A DNA stretch of 64,000 nucleotides from Pandoraea sputorum (GTDB lineage Bacteria > Pseudomonadota > Gammaproteobacteria > Burkholderiales > Burkholderiaceae), in contig NZ_CP010431.2 in NCBI RefSeq assembly GCF_000814845.2, positions 186,001-250,000 on the forward strand, read 5' to 3'. Below are positions 44,410 through 54,672 of the stretch, piece by piece. Positions within the stretch are counted from its first letter, which is position 1. Each line of letters opens with the position of its first letter. The notes below the pieces were generated by a model. The model was given only the letters and a program-made list of their open reading frames with translations, had not been told where the DNA came from and ran no database searches. The translations under genes were made by a program, and so were the position numbers.

Positions 44410-47400
44410 ACCTCTCAGAACTCTGCATCCGCCGACCGGTCATGACGATCCTGCTGTGCGTGGCGGCGGTCGTCGCGGGTCTGATCGCGTACGGACAGAT
44501 TCCGATTTCCGCCCTGCCCAGCTACAACTCGCCGGTGATTCAGGTCACGGCCACGCTGCCGGGCGCGAGTCCGGAGACGATGGCCGCGTCGGTCGCGGCG
44601 CCGATGGAAAAGCAGTTCTCGACGATTGCGGGTGTGGCGGTCATCAGTTCGACCAATACACAGGGCACGACGTCGATCATCATCGAATTCGACAGCGACC
44701 GCGATATCGACGCGGCGGCCGTCGACGTGCAGGCGGCGCTGTTCCGCGCGCAGCGCAAGCTGCCGGTGGAGATGACGACGCCGCCGTCGTATCGCAAGGT
44801 CAATCCGGCCGATGCGCCGATTCTGTTCCTCGCGATGAACTCGCCGTCGATGTCGCTCGCCGAGCTGGACGACTACGCGGAAAACCTCGTCTCCCCCACG
44901 CTCTCCACGCTGCCCGGCGTGGCGCAGGTGCTGATCTTCGGTCAGAAGCGCTTCGCCGTGCGCGTGAAGGCTCGTCCCGACGCGCTCGCCGCGCGCAAGC
45001 TCACGCTCGACGACGTGGCGCGCGCCCTGGCGTCGGCCAACGCGAATAGCCCCGTGGGCACGCTCGACGGTAGCCGTCAGACGCTGACCATCGAGGCCAA
45101 CCGTCAGATGACGAAGGCCGACCAGTTCGCGAACCTCATCATCGCCAGCGTCAACGGGAGCCCCGTGTATCTGCGCGACGTGGCGGATGTGCAGGACAGC
45201 GTCGAATCGGTGAAGACCGGAAGCTGGGTCAACGGCGAGCGCTCGATTGTGCTCGCGGTGCTGCGTCAGCCCAACGCGAATACGGTCGCGACAGTCGATC
45301 AGGTGAAGGCGGCGCTGCCACGACTCGCGGAGCAGATGCCGCAGTCGATTCAGGTCAAGCTGCTCAACGACCGCTCGGTGTCGATTCGCGAGTCCATCGA
45401 CGACGTGCAGTTCACGCTCGCGCTCACGGTGATTCTCGTGACGCTGGTGATCTTCCTGTTCCTGCGCCGTCTGGCCGCCACGCTCATTCCGGTGATGTCG
45501 CTGCCGGTGTCGCTGATCGGCACCGTCGCGCTCATGAAAGGCATGGGTTACTCCATCGACAACATCTCGCTGCTGGGCATCACGCTCGCCGTGGGCCTGG
45601 TGGTCGACGACGCCATCGTGATGCTGGAGAACATCGTGCGTCATATCGAGAACGGCGTGCCGCCGTTGCGCGCCGCGCTCGTCGGTTCGCGCGAAATGGG
45701 CTTCACGATTCTCTCGATCTCGATTTCGCTGGTGGCGGTGTTCATCCCCATCTTCTTCATGCCGGGCGTGATCGGGCTGATGTTCCACGAGTTCGCGGTG
45801 GTCGTGTCGCTGGCGATTCTGGTGTCCGCGGCGGTGTCGCTCACGCTGATTCCGATGTTGTGCAGCCGCTATCTCAAGCACGAGCAGGACGAAGGCCTCG
45901 GTCTGCGCGCCACGCAGTGGTTCGAGGACGGCTTCGTGTGGGTGCAGGATGCCTACGTGCGCAGCGTCGATTGGTGCCTCGCGCACCGCAAGTGGGTGAT
46001 CGGTGCAGCGGGGGCCACGTTCATTGCGACGGGCGTGCTGTTCGCCACGATCCCGAAAGGCTTCTTCCCGAGTGAAGACATCGGGCAGGTGCAGGTGACA
46101 GCCGAGGGCGCACAGGACATTTCGTTTACGGCGATGTCGGCGCTGCTGCGTCAGGCGGGCGACATCATCCGTGCGAATCCGGCGGTGGAAACCGTGATCG
46201 TGTCGGCCAACGACAGCAATCAGGGCCGCATGTTCATCAACCTGAAGCCGCATGGCGAGCGAGCGCACATGAGCGAAGTGCTCGAAGCGCTACGGCGCGA
46301 CGTCAAACAGGTGCCGGGCCTGAACGTCTACTTCAATCCGGTGCAGAACCTGCAACTGGGAGGCAAGCAGAGCAAGAGCCGCTATCAGTATGTGATGCAG
46401 AGCGTGAAGCCGGGCGAGATGCAGTTGTGGTCCGACCGACTGATGAACCTCATGCGTGCCGATGCGATCTTCCGCGACGTGACGACGGACGCGCAGATGA
46501 AAGGTTTGCAGGCGCAACTCACCATCGACCGCGACAAGGCGAACACGCTGGGTGTCGCCATCGGCGATATCCGTAGCGCGCTTTACAGCGCGTTCGGCGA
46601 GCGTCAGGTGTCGACGATCTACACGCCAAGCGACAGCTATCAGGTGATTCTGCAAGCGGACGACAACGACCGTCGCGACGAAGGCGCGTTCGACAAGATT
46701 TACGTGCGCGGCAAGGGCGGTGCACTGGTGCCGCTCTCGGCCGTGGCGACCGTCGAGCGAAAGATGGGGCCGGTATCGGTCAACCATCAAGGCCAGTTGC
46801 AGGCGGTCACGCTGTCGTTCAACCTCGCGCCGGGCGCGGCACTGGGCGACGCGTCGAAGAAGATCGTGGGCTTCCAGCAGCAGTTGGGCTTCCCGCCGAG
46901 CATCATCACAAGCTGGGGCGGCGATGCAGCCGCGTTCCAGAAGTCGCAGTCGAGTCAGGTGGTGCTGCTGGTCGGCGCGTTGCTGGTGATCTACGTGCTC
47001 CTTGGCGTGCTGTATGAGAGCTATATTCACCCGATCACGATTTTGGCCGGTCTGCCGTCGGCGGCGGTCGGCGCGCTGATCACGCTGCGTCTGTTCGGCA
47101 TGGATCTGTCGCTCATCGCGGTGATCGGCATTCTGATGCTGATCGGTATCGTGAAGAAGAACGCGATCATGATGATCGACTTCGCGCTCGACGCGCAGCG
47201 CAATGGCGGTATGACGCCGCTTGAGGCGATTCGTCAGGCCTGCGCGCTGCGCTTCCGCCCGATCATGATGACGACATTGGCGGCACTCATGGGCGCGTTG
47301 CCGATTGCATTGGGGCTGGGGGCGGGGGCGGAACTGCGCCAGCCGCTCGGTCTGGCCGTTGTCGGCGGGTTGCTGTTCTCGCAGGTGATCACGCTCTACA

Positions 47401-47567
47401 TCACGCCGGTCATCTATCTGTATCTCGACCGCTTCGCCGGTAAGGGGCCGCTCGTGCTGCCCGGCGACAAGGCGGCGAACGACGGTGGCGGTAAGCACAA
47501 CGGCAGCCAGGATGGCAGCCACAACGCAACCGACATCAATGCGCACAAGACCAGTCACGCCCACTAA
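44406..47567 (+). CDS. RND multidrug efflux permease (AcrB/MdtB family)
   Basis: A 1053-residue proton-driven RND pump (HAE-1 group) starting MNLSELCIRRPVMTILL. Twelve membrane helices in two repeats; TM4 carries the proton-relay Asp pair (GLVVDDAIVMLENIVRH), and the second half has GIVKKNAIMMIDFALDA and RFRPIMMTTLAALMGALPIA. Exports diverse compounds across the cell envelope. C-terminus is His/Asn-rich. Partner adaptor immediately upstream. Confidence 0.97.
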   Translation: MNLSELCIRRPVMTILLCVAAVVAGLIAYGQIPISALPSYNSPVIQVTATLPGASPETMAASVAAPMEKQFSTIAGVAVISSTNTQGTTSIIIEFDSDRDIDAAAVDVQAALFRAQRKLPVEMTTPPSYRKVNPADAPILFLAMNSPSMSLAELDDYAENLVSPTLSTLPGVAQVLIFGQKRFAVRVKARPDALAARKLTLDDVARALASANANSPVGTLDGSRQTLTIEANRQMTKADQFANLIIASVNGSPVYLRDVADVQDSVESVKTGSWVNGERSIVLAVLRQPNANTVATVDQVKAALPRLAEQMPQSIQVKLLNDRSVSIRESIDDVQFTLALTVILVTLVIFLFLRRLAATLIPVMSLPVSLIGTVALMKGMGYSIDNISLLGITLAVGLVVDDAIVMLENIVRHIENGVPPLRAALVGSREMGFTILSISISLVAVFIPIFFMPGVIGLMFHEFAVVVSLAILVSAAVSLTLIPMLCSRYLKHEQDEGLGLRATQWFEDGFVWVQDAYVRSVDWCLAHRKWVIGAAGATFIATGVLFATIPKGFFPSEDIGQVQVTAEGAQDISFTAMSALLRQAGDIIRANPAVETVIVSANDSNQGRMFINLKPHGERAHMSEVLEALRRDVKQVPGLNVYFNPVQNLQLGGKQSKSRYQYVMQSVKPGEMQLWSDRLMNLMRADAIFRDVTTDAQMKGLQAQLTIDRDKANTLGVAIGDIRSALYSAFGERQVSTIYTPSDSYQVILQADDNDRRDEGAFDKIYVRGKGGALVPLSAVATVERKMGPVSVNHQGQLQAVTLSFNLAPGAALGDASKKIVGFQQQLGFPPSIITSWGGDAAAFQKSQSSQVVLLVGALLVIYVLLGVLYESYIHPITILAGLPSAAVGALITLRLFGMDLSLIAVIGILMLIGIVKKNAIMMIDFALDAQRNGGMTPLEAIRQACALRFRPIMMTTLAALMGALPIALGLGAGAELRQPLGLAVVGGLLFSQVITLYITPVIYLYLDRFAGKGPLVLPGDKAANDGGGKHNGSQDGSHNATDINAHKTSHAH

Positions 47568-48056
47568 GCGTTGACGAAACCGACGGCGTGCAGCGGCATC
47601 TTCTGCCTGCTGCGCGCCATCGACCCTCCCCTACGGCGCCACGCTCCCTCCCGTTTGCCACGCAAGCCATGCAAATTGGCTTGTGAATCCGCTGATTCCT
47701 GACGTTTGCGCACACTTTTGTAGGCCCTTGGTTTGCGTGTAGTCAGATTCCTATTTTTCAGTTGATGTGACCGAAGGCGTCCGGCTGTCCGGTACCCACA
47801 GCCTGCCTTGTTTTCACGGTCATTTCGCGATGATTTTCGCGATTGTCGAGGCGCGTCCGAAGGTATCGGAAATGGCGCGCGAATGGGCGATTTCATGCTT
47901 GCGTCGAATGTCAATTTGCGAAAGCTGCGCGACGCACGCGACAACGCGACGACGCACATTCGGGCATAAATCGCCCCAGTCGTTGCGAGCGAGTCTCTCG
48001 GATCGTGACGTCGTTTCCTTAAATCTCTCAAATCCCTCAAATCTCGGAATCGAAAA
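47568..48056. other. Intergenic region between the RND pump and the pilus operon
   Basis: 489 bases with no supported gene. Contains a short hairpin (CAAGCC...GGCTTG near 47660-47685) that could attenuate readthrough from the pump, a more AT-rich stretch around 47700-47765 suitable for the pilus promoter, and three copies of AAATCYCTC-like sequence (48021-48046) just before the pilin start. No tRNA or IS remnant seen. Confidence 0.5.
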
Positions 48057-48668
48057 ATGAACGCATTCACAGACGCGAACGCCATCGCGCAAATCAAACA
48101 CAAGCTGGTCAAGCGCCTGAACAAGCACGGACAGCGCGGGGTAACGTTGGTGGAACTCTCGGTCGCCGTCGCCGTGATGGGCCTGATCATGGCTGGCGCG
48201 ATGGTCGGTGTGCCGCGCCTGATGAACAATGTGAAGCTGTCGCAGGAGATGAAGGACTGGCAGATGTCGGTGCTTGCGGTGCAGAACGCGGTGGCGGCCG
48301 GGACGCTGATCGCCGGGCAGACCAAGCAGGCCGAAATTCGTCCGACGGCGATTGCCGAGCCGTTCAATCGGCCTGCCGGCACCACGACGATCCTGAACCG
48401 GTTTGGCGGCGAGATCACCATCGACGCGGTGGACAAGAGCGGCTATCCGTCGAGCGGTGTAACGGTGAAGTCGGTCGGGTATCCCAGTTCCCAGTGCGAA
48501 GACTTCGCCGCCAAGATGAACGGTCTGTTCGCCACGCTGAGCATCAACGGCAACGTCATCAAATCCAAGACGGAAAACAAGATCGATCAGATCAGCAAGT
48601 CGTGCACGCAGGACAGCAACAGCGCGGCCATGACGCAAGCCGATCTCGAATTCACTATCGCCGGTTGA
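48057..48668 (+). CDS. pilS: Type IVb major pilin (PilS/TcpA/BfpA type)
   Basis: A 203-residue prepilin. A 28-residue basic leader ends QRG, followed by the processed N-terminus VTLVELSVAVAVMGLIMAGA, with the essential Glu at mature position 5: the long leader and non-Phe first residue mark the type IVb class. C-terminal half contains two Cys (SQCEDF, KSCTQD) that can close the D-loop. First gene of the pilus operon, 46 bases before the next. Ribosome site weak. Confidence 0.93.
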   Translation: MNAFTDANAIAQIKHKLVKRLNKHGQRGVTLVELSVAVAVMGLIMAGAMVGVPRLMNNVKLSQEMKDWQMSVLAVQNAVAAGTLIAGQTKQAEIRPTAIAEPFNRPAGTTTILNRFGGEITIDAVDKSGYPSSGVTVKSVGYPSSQCEDFAAKMNGLFATLSINGNVIKSKTENKIDQISKSCTQDSNSAAMTQADLEFTIAG

Positions 48669-48713
48669 GAAGTCTTCTCGGGGATCTGACCAAAGACTAA
48701 AGGCGGACAGAAC

Positions 48714-49244
48714 ATGACTCTTCCAGGAATGCGTGTTGCGGTGCTCGCTGCGATGTTGGGGGGCGCGACGCCATCGGCGCTGGCGGTGTCCGACACGGAC
48801 GTGACGTGGATGTTCGCTAGCCACAAGCCGCTGATGCAATCGCTGGGCGGCGCAGCCGACACGGGGCCCGTCGCCGAGTCGGCGAGTGCGCGGCACACCT
48901 CGCACGAAGGCGGCGCCGCCCTCGACACGCGCGACATGCCCGACGACGGGGCGCGTCACGTCCAGACGGCGAGCGTCGCCGAGCCAGCGGCAATGGAGCT
49001 TGCCCTGCAACCGTCGGACGGCCGCGTTTCTCAGGCCGTCCGACGGTATGCCGAGCGCAATGGCTGGCAACTCGCGTGGGAGATCGAGCGCGATTTCCCC
49101 ATCGAGTATCCCGCCACGTTCCGCGGGGATTTCCTCGGCATCGTCGAGCAGATCGTGCGCTCGTTGCAGAACACCGACGCACCGATTCGCGTGAAGGTCT
49201 ACGAGGCCAACCGCGTGTTGCGCGTCGTGCACGCCACACAATAA
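48714..49244 (+). CDS. pilL: TcpQ/PilL C-terminal-domain protein of the pilus
   Basis: A 176-residue exported protein: signal peptide (VAVLAAMLGGATPSALA), a disordered stretch, then residues about 95-176 (VSQAVRRYAERNGWQLAWEI, DFPIEYPATFRGDFLGIVEQ, VKVYEANRVLRVV) matching the TcpQ C-terminal domain found at the end of PilL. Such proteins bind the secretin. Only this domain is kept compared with longer PilL. Follows the pilin by 45 bases. Confidence 0.85.
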   Translation: MTLPGMRVAVLAAMLGGATPSALAVSDTDVTWMFASHKPLMQSLGGAADTGPVAESASARHTSHEGGAALDTRDMPDDGARHVQTASVAEPAAMELALQPSDGRVSQAVRRYAERNGWQLAWEIERDFPIEYPATFRGDFLGIVEQIVRSLQNTDAPIRVKVYEANRVLRVVHATQ

Positions 49245-49292
49245 CTTCCGCCTTGCCCTGCGCACGGCGAACCACATCGGAAGCGGTCATCC

Positions 49293-51059
49293 ATGAGAAA
49301 GCATCTCGGCGTGTTGTGCGCCATCACGTTACTGACAGCGTGCGGCACGCCGGGCCTGCTGTCGAAAACCGACGAGAACGTTACACAGGTGCGCGAGACC
49401 ATGCGCACCGCCAACGACACATACGCAGCAACAGCTATAGGCGCCATCGAACATGTCGATGGCGCCTGGCTGTCAAAAAAATCAGTCGCGGTCAACGCGA
49501 CGATCGCACTTCCCGAATTCTTCACGCGTCAGGTGCGCTTCTCTACCGGCGCGCCCCTTCCCATGTCGGTGCTGCTCGCGCAAGTGGCGCGTGGCCACGG
49601 CCTGACGATTCGCATGGCCTCCGATGTCGCTTGCGACGGCGGTGCGTCGGTTGGCGTTGGTCCGGGCGGACGCGGCAGGCCTGCAGGCGCGCCGCAGCGC
49701 TTCCAGATCAACTGCACAGACAGTGGCGAGCCTGCCGTGCCGCTGCAATACCACGGCTCGCTATCCGGGCTGCTCGACACCATCGCGCATCGATCCGGCA
49801 CACACTGGTCTTATCGCGATGGCGTCGTGCAATTCGCGCGCTACGTCACCCGGACCTTCCAGATCAAGATGATGCCGGGCAGCTCAACGTACACGGCGTC
49901 GGTCGGCAAGGCGTCCAAGATGAAGGCGGATCGCGGCGCGTCCGGCGGCGGTGGCGGGACGTCGGCGGGCGGCGTCGATCTGAGTTTCAATGCCGACGCG
50001 AACGTCACGGTCGAGTCGGAACTGGATTACTGGACGGATCTCGTCAAAACCGTCGGCGACATGCTCTCGCCAAGCGGTCGCGTCACGCCGTCGGTCGTCA
50101 CGAGTTCGCTCGTCGTCACCGATACGGCCGATGTCGTCGAGCGCATAGCGCGATACGTCGAATCGGAGAATGCGGTGCTTGGCCGTCAGGTGAAGCTGCG
50201 CGTACAGGTCTATTCCGTCACGCTCGACGAAAACTCGGCGGCAGGCATCGACTGGGATCTCGTTTATCGATCCGCCAGCGGTTTCGTGGCGGGTCTGAGC
50301 GGCCCGGCGCTGGGCGGTGCGCTCATGACGCGCAAGGGCGGGCTGGGCATTCGCACGATTCCGAACGGGCGTCTGGCCGGGTCCACTGCGTTCATCAAGG
50401 CGCTGAGCAAGCAGGGGCGCGTGAGTACGGTGATCGACACGACCGTCGTCACGCTGAACAACCAGCCAGCGCCGGTGGCCGTCACGCAGAACCGGGGGTT
50501 CGTCGCGCAAACCAAGATGACGCCCGGCAATTACGGCGGACAGGCCGTCGTGACAGCCGAGCAATCGGTGCTCACCACGGGATTCGTCATGAATCTGTTG
50601 CCGACGTTGATGGATAACCGGAGCGTGATGCTGCAAGTGCAGATCGATATGTCGGACCTTAAGAAGCTCGACAAGATCAATCTGCGCACGGGTAAGGAAG
50701 CGCCGAGCGGCAGCGATGCGGGAGCATCGGGCGGCGGCAACGGCCCGAACGTGCGTGCGGACATCGACGGCAAGGCGGCGAGCATCGATATTGGCGGCAA
50801 AGGCGACGACCGTGGTCGCGACGACGACGGCCTCGGCGCCGGCACGTTCATGCAACTGCCAATCACGGCGTCCGTGCAGACCATGCAGCGTGCGTCGCTT
50901 AAGTCCGGCGACACGCTGGTGTTGAGCGGCTTCCGTCGCAAGGACGACGACACCGAGCGCGATGGCATCTTCAACTACGAGGGTGGAACGAAGGAGGCGA
51001 ATCAGCACGTGAACGAGGTCGTCATCATGATCTCGCCGGAACTGACAGAGGGCGTGTGA
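49293..51059 (+). CDS. pilN: Type IVb pilus secretin lipoprotein PilN
   Basis: A 588-residue lipoprotein: short signal and lipobox LLTACGTP. Periplasmic N domains (residues about 70-190), then secretin core with VVTAEQSVLTTGFVMNLLP and the C-terminal GDTLVLSGFRRKDDDTERDG. Matches the PilN/TcpC/BfpB group, which forms the outer-membrane pilus pore. Glycine-rich insert at about residue 475-510. One base separates it from pilO (stop, then ATG). Confidence 0.93.
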   Translation: MRKHLGVLCAITLLTACGTPGLLSKTDENVTQVRETMRTANDTYAATAIGAIEHVDGAWLSKKSVAVNATIALPEFFTRQVRFSTGAPLPMSVLLAQVARGHGLTIRMASDVACDGGASVGVGPGGRGRPAGAPQRFQINCTDSGEPAVPLQYHGSLSGLLDTIAHRSGTHWSYRDGVVQFARYVTRTFQIKMMPGSSTYTASVGKASKMKADRGASGGGGGTSAGGVDLSFNADANVTVESELDYWTDLVKTVGDMLSPSGRVTPSVVTSSLVVTDTADVVERIARYVESENAVLGRQVKLRVQVYSVTLDENSAAGIDWDLVYRSASGFVAGLSGPALGGALMTRKGGLGIRTIPNGRLAGSTAFIKALSKQGRVSTVIDTTVVTLNNQPAPVAVTQNRGFVAQTKMTPGNYGGQAVVTAEQSVLTTGFVMNLLPTLMDNRSVMLQVQIDMSDLKKLDKINLRTGKEAPSGSDAGASGGGNGPNVRADIDGKAASIDIGGKGDDRGRDDDGLGAGTFMQLPITASVQTMQRASLKSGDTLVLSGFRRKDDDTERDGIFNYEGGTKEANQHVNEVVIMISPELTEGV

Positions 51060-51060
51060 G

Positions 51061-52431
51061 ATGGGGCGCGCACTGTCCAACCACCTCGTGATCGGCGCGC
51101 AATGGGAGACGCTGATCGGTCTCGAAAAGGAGATGACCGAGATCCGCAGTCTCGCGCGCAGCCGCGACGCCTCGCACTTCACCGTCACCGATGACGGGGC
51201 AGGCACGCGCACCGTCGGGCTGGTCTCGCTGCCCGACGCGACGCAGACGAACGCCGCTACGACCCGGTACGCGCTTGCGGCGGTGTTGCGCACGCTGGTC
51301 GACGGACCGAACGTCGCGTTCATGCACCCGGACCCTGACGACCCCGCCAAGGCAGTGTTCGTGACGTTGCGCGACCATCGTCCCGAACTGGATCTGGAGG
51401 TTCCGGCGTCGCAGTTGAAGCATCGTCTCGAACAGTGGACGGCCGAGGTCGAGGGCCCGGTGAAAGTCGCCGGGGTGATGCGCACGGATCTGCCGCATGC
51501 CGACGTCATCCTCACGCTCGACGACATCGCCGCGGCTGCGGTTCGCGAGGCAACGGCCGAGACACGTATCAAGCCGGTGCGTCAGGCGCTCCCGGCGCGA
51601 CAACTGAAAATCGCCGCTACGGTGGTGACGTTGCTCGCGGTCATCACTGGCGCAGCGTACGGGGGGTGGCAATGGTACGAGAGCATCCAGCGCGAAAAGC
51701 TCGCCGCCGCGAATCGCATCGATCCTGTCGTAGCTTACAAGCAGGCGCTGACGCGGGCACTTGCCAACGAGTCGTTCTCGACCGGGGCATCCTACGCAAG
51801 ACATTTGCAGCGTGCGGTGCAGCAACTACCCGCGAACGCCGGGGGATGGCGACCGGCGTCCATCGACTGTAAGGCGCGGACTTGCGAGATCGAATGGCGG
51901 CGTCTCGAAGGTGGCACCTTCGACTTGCTGCTGTCTCAACGGCCTCGTGCGCAGATCGTCGATCTCGATCATGCGAACGAGCGCTTCATGCTGCCCGAGG
52001 ACGATGCCACCTCGGCAAGCACGGTCGCCGCATCGCTCGGTGCGGCGAAAAGCGAAGCGCACACACCGGCAGGCACACCCTCCATCGAAGCGCTCGAAGA
52101 CGACGGCGATGCCCGCGTCACCCCCATCCCGCGCAATCAGTTTCTGCGCACGGCAGGGGCGCGGCTGCAAGCGCTCGGCGACTACGGCATGGATATCGCG
52201 CTGACGATGCCCGAGCCGTTGGTGCCGGTACCACCGGGCGCGGCCTCGCGGGACGACATGCCGCCACCCATCTCGAAAGGTGAATGGAAGATGGCGGGGC
52301 ACCTGGCGTTCTTCGACTCTGTCGCGGGTCTGATGATGCGCGCGGGCAACATGTCCCTCGGCGAGCTGAAGATCGTGATCGACGACGGCAAGCCCGTCTT
52401 CTCCGCACAAGGAACCTACTATGTTCACTAA
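51061..52431 (+). CDS. pilO: Type IVb pilus assembly protein PilO
   Basis: A 456-residue protein like R64 PilO: cytoplasmic N-terminal domain (WETLIGLEKEMTEIRSLARS, FVTLRDHRPELDLE), one membrane helix at about 183-203 (IAATVVTLLAVITGAAYGG), then a periplasmic domain. It is part of the inner-membrane alignment complex together with PilP. Overlaps pilP by 11 bases. Confidence 0.9.
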   Translation: MGRALSNHLVIGAQWETLIGLEKEMTEIRSLARSRDASHFTVTDDGAGTRTVGLVSLPDATQTNAATTRYALAAVLRTLVDGPNVAFMHPDPDDPAKAVFVTLRDHRPELDLEVPASQLKHRLEQWTAEVEGPVKVAGVMRTDLPHADVILTLDDIAAAAVREATAETRIKPVRQALPARQLKIAATVVTLLAVITGAAYGGWQWYESIQREKLAAANRIDPVVAYKQALTRALANESFSTGASYARHLQRAVQQLPANAGGWRPASIDCKARTCEIEWRRLEGGTFDLLLSQRPRAQIVDLDHANERFMLPEDDATSASTVAASLGAAKSEAHTPAGTPSIEALEDDGDARVTPIPRNQFLRTAGARLQALGDYGMDIALTMPEPLVPVPPGAASRDDMPPPISKGEWKMAGHLAFFDSVAGLMMRAGNMSLGELKIVIDDGKPVFSAQGTYYVH

Positions 52432-52894
52432 GTTGCTTCGTGACGCCGCATGGGTGACGGCGACGCTGCTGTCGGCGACGGCACATGCCGAAGAGACGAT
52501 CGACGTCTTCGCGCGGGCGCATCTGAAGGCATCGCAAGCGGCGCAGGATGCCAAACAGGCGCAAGCCAAAGCGCACGCAGCGGGGGATGCACAGGCACCG
52601 ACGTCCGCCAAACCCGCACTGGCCGACGGGCCGCCCGAACTGCTTTTCATCTACGGTGTGGAGAACGCTTCCGTCGCGTATCTGCGTGTGGACGGCAAGT
52701 TCGGACGCAATGTGGCGAAAGGCGACAAGGTAGGACACTGGCAGGTCGTGCAAATCGGTGACGATTTCGTCGACATTCGACGCGGTGAGCGGCAACAACG
52801 CTTGCTCTTGCCCAATGCCTTCGGCGCAGTGTCGTCATCTTCCGCACAGACGAATCGGCGCGTCCCGGGGCAAGCGCATGGCGACGATTACTGA
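52421..52894 (+). CDS. pilP: Type IVb pilus assembly protein PilP
   Basis: A 157-residue exported protein (signal WVTATLLSATAHA), coiled-coil Ala/Gln-rich spacer, then a beta-domain (PPELLFIYGVENASVAYLRV, KGDKVGHWQVVQIGDDFVDI) as in PilP of R64-like systems. Couples PilO to the secretin. Overlaps the ATPase gene by 17 bases. Confidence 0.9.
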   Translation: MFTKLLRDAAWVTATLLSATAHAEETIDVFARAHLKASQAAQDAKQAQAKAHAAGDAQAPTSAKPALADGPPELLFIYGVENASVAYLRVDGKFGRNVAKGDKVGHWQVVQIGDDFVDIRRGERQQRLLLPNAFGAVSSSSAQTNRRVPGQAHGDDY

Positions 52895-54611
52895 ACGATT
52901 GCGCGCCACGCTGGCGCACCTCGGACGACGCGGGCACACGCGCGCCATCGTCCGTCCTATCGCCGATCTGCGCGAGTCCGACATTCAGGCGTTCGGCTGG
53001 CGACAGGACCTCGGCATCACGCTCGCAGGCGCGGAGCATGGCGCGCTGGTGCTTGTTGCGATGAAACCTCGTCTGTACCTCGTACTGCTCGAAAACAACA
53101 CGTTCGTGCGCATGCAGGGTTCGGATCTGCTCGAACGCTTCGACCGTGCCGTACGCGCCAAACACCGGCTGGACCTCGAAGGCATTTACGTCGGCACGAC
53201 AGAAGAAATCTTGCTGATGCAGTCGCGCCTTCAGCAGCAAGGAGACGAAGGAGGCCAGATCGGCGAGCGGCGGACCGGTGCGTATCGCAATTTCGATCTG
53301 ATCATCGAGCGCGCGGTGGAAGCCGGGGCGTCGGATATTCACTTCGAGTTTCGTGAGGGACGTCATGTTCAGGTGCGCATGCGCATTCACGGCAAGCTGC
53401 GCATGTCGGCGGAGAACGATCGTCTCGCCCGCGACTATCACGCCATGCTTGACGCCGTCTCGGCCGCCTACAACTCGCGCGCCGATCCGAGCAGCCGCAG
53501 CCACAATCACTTCGACGACGCGCAGCACCAAAGCTGCTCGATTCCCCTGACGATCCGCCAACGCAAGTACCAGCTGCGCTTCCAGAGCGTGAAAGAGAAT
53601 CGCGGTGTGGACGTGGTACTGCGTCTGCTGATCAACGAAGCCACGGACGGCGACGTCCTCACACTCACCCAACTGGGCTATGCCGACGATCAGGTCGAGA
53701 TTCTGGAAGATGCCGTGCACCGCAGCCCGGGCCTCACGATCATCGCGGGCGAAACCGGCTCCGGCAAATCCACGACGCTGCGTACGCTGATGACCTACGA
53801 GCGCGATTCGGGCAAGAAATTCTTCTCCATCGAAGATCCTGTCGAGTACATCCAGCCGCATATGACGCAGATCCCGATTCAGCGACGCGCAGAAGACGGC
53901 CCGGGAGACTCGCCCTTCGGCGCGGCGGCCAAGGTCTTGCTGCGCGGCGATCCCGACAAACTGATGCCGGGCGAGATTCGCGATGCAGAGACCGGATCGT
54001 TCGCCAAATCGATGACGGAGACGGGCCACCAGGTGTTGTCGACGGTGCACGCGTCGAGCGCGTTCGGCATCGTGTCCCGGTTGGTCAGCGACGAAATCGG
54101 CATGCCGCTCTCGGCCGTCGCCTCGCCAAATTTCCTCACAGCCATCGTTTATCAGAAGCTCATCCCGGTCCTGTGTGCGCACTGCAAGCGTGCCGCGCTG
54201 GACGCGCCGGACGTCATCGACGCCGCCACGTTGTCAGTGATCGGCGCACTCGGCATCGACACGTCGAAGGTTTGCGTCGAAGGGCCGGGCTGCGAGCGTT
54301 GTGCCGGTCGCGGCACGAGTGGGCAGACGGTTGTGGCCGAAGTGTGCGAGCTGACCGACGAGTTGCTGGACTTGCTGCGTGAGGGGCGCTACTGGGACGC
54401 CGAGCGTCACTGGCGCGTCTGCCACGATGGCGACCTGACCAGCCCGCACATGACCGGAAAGTCCGCGATGGAGCACGCCATTTACAAGATGTCGCAGGGA
54501 CTGGTCGACCCGCACGATATCGAGGCGGCCTTCTGCAAACTCAAGAAATTCCATTTCCGTCAGTCGACGTCGTTGGGCACCACTCCGACACGGCGTCTCG
54601 CCAGTGTGTGA
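52878..54611 (+). CDS. pilQ: Pilus assembly ATPase PilQ (GspE/PilB superfamily)
   Basis: A 577-residue assembly ATPase. Walker A AGETGSGKSTTLR, Asp box (FFSIEDPVEYIQPHMTQIPI), Walker B LRGDPDKLMPGEIRDAET and His box. The C-terminal zinc finger CAHC...CERC is present. Catalyses pilus extension. Start ATG 52878 (MATITERLRATL) chosen within pilP; a longer N-terminus in the same frame is unlikely. Followed by pilR after 61 bases. Confidence 0.95.
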   Translation: MATITERLRATLAHLGRRGHTRAIVRPIADLRESDIQAFGWRQDLGITLAGAEHGALVLVAMKPRLYLVLLENNTFVRMQGSDLLERFDRAVRAKHRLDLEGIYVGTTEEILLMQSRLQQQGDEGGQIGERRTGAYRNFDLIIERAVEAGASDIHFEFREGRHVQVRMRIHGKLRMSAENDRLARDYHAMLDAVSAAYNSRADPSSRSHNHFDDAQHQSCSIPLTIRQRKYQLRFQSVKENRGVDVVLRLLINEATDGDVLTLTQLGYADDQVEILEDAVHRSPGLTIIAGETGSGKSTTLRTLMTYERDSGKKFFSIEDPVEYIQPHMTQIPIQRRAEDGPGDSPFGAAAKVLLRGDPDKLMPGEIRDAETGSFAKSMTETGHQVLSTVHASSAFGIVSRLVSDEIGMPLSAVASPNFLTAIVYQKLIPVLCAHCKRAALDAPDVIDAATLSVIGALGIDTSKVCVEGPGCERCAGRGTSGQTVVAEVCELTDELLDLLREGRYWDAERHWRVCHDGDLTSPHMTGKSAMEHAIYKMSQGLVDPHDIEAAFCKLKKFHFRQSTSLGTTPTRRLASV

Positions 54612-54672
54612 CCAGGCGCCGCATGCGTCGATGTCTGCGTAATTCCCCCTCCGAGGTTCAGCACTGAATGCC

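Noticed and set aside
44415..46268. 617-codon minus-strand ORF opposite the RND permease
   Set aside because: Arg/His/Asp-rich antisense frame without motifs; the plus strand encodes an evident RND pump.
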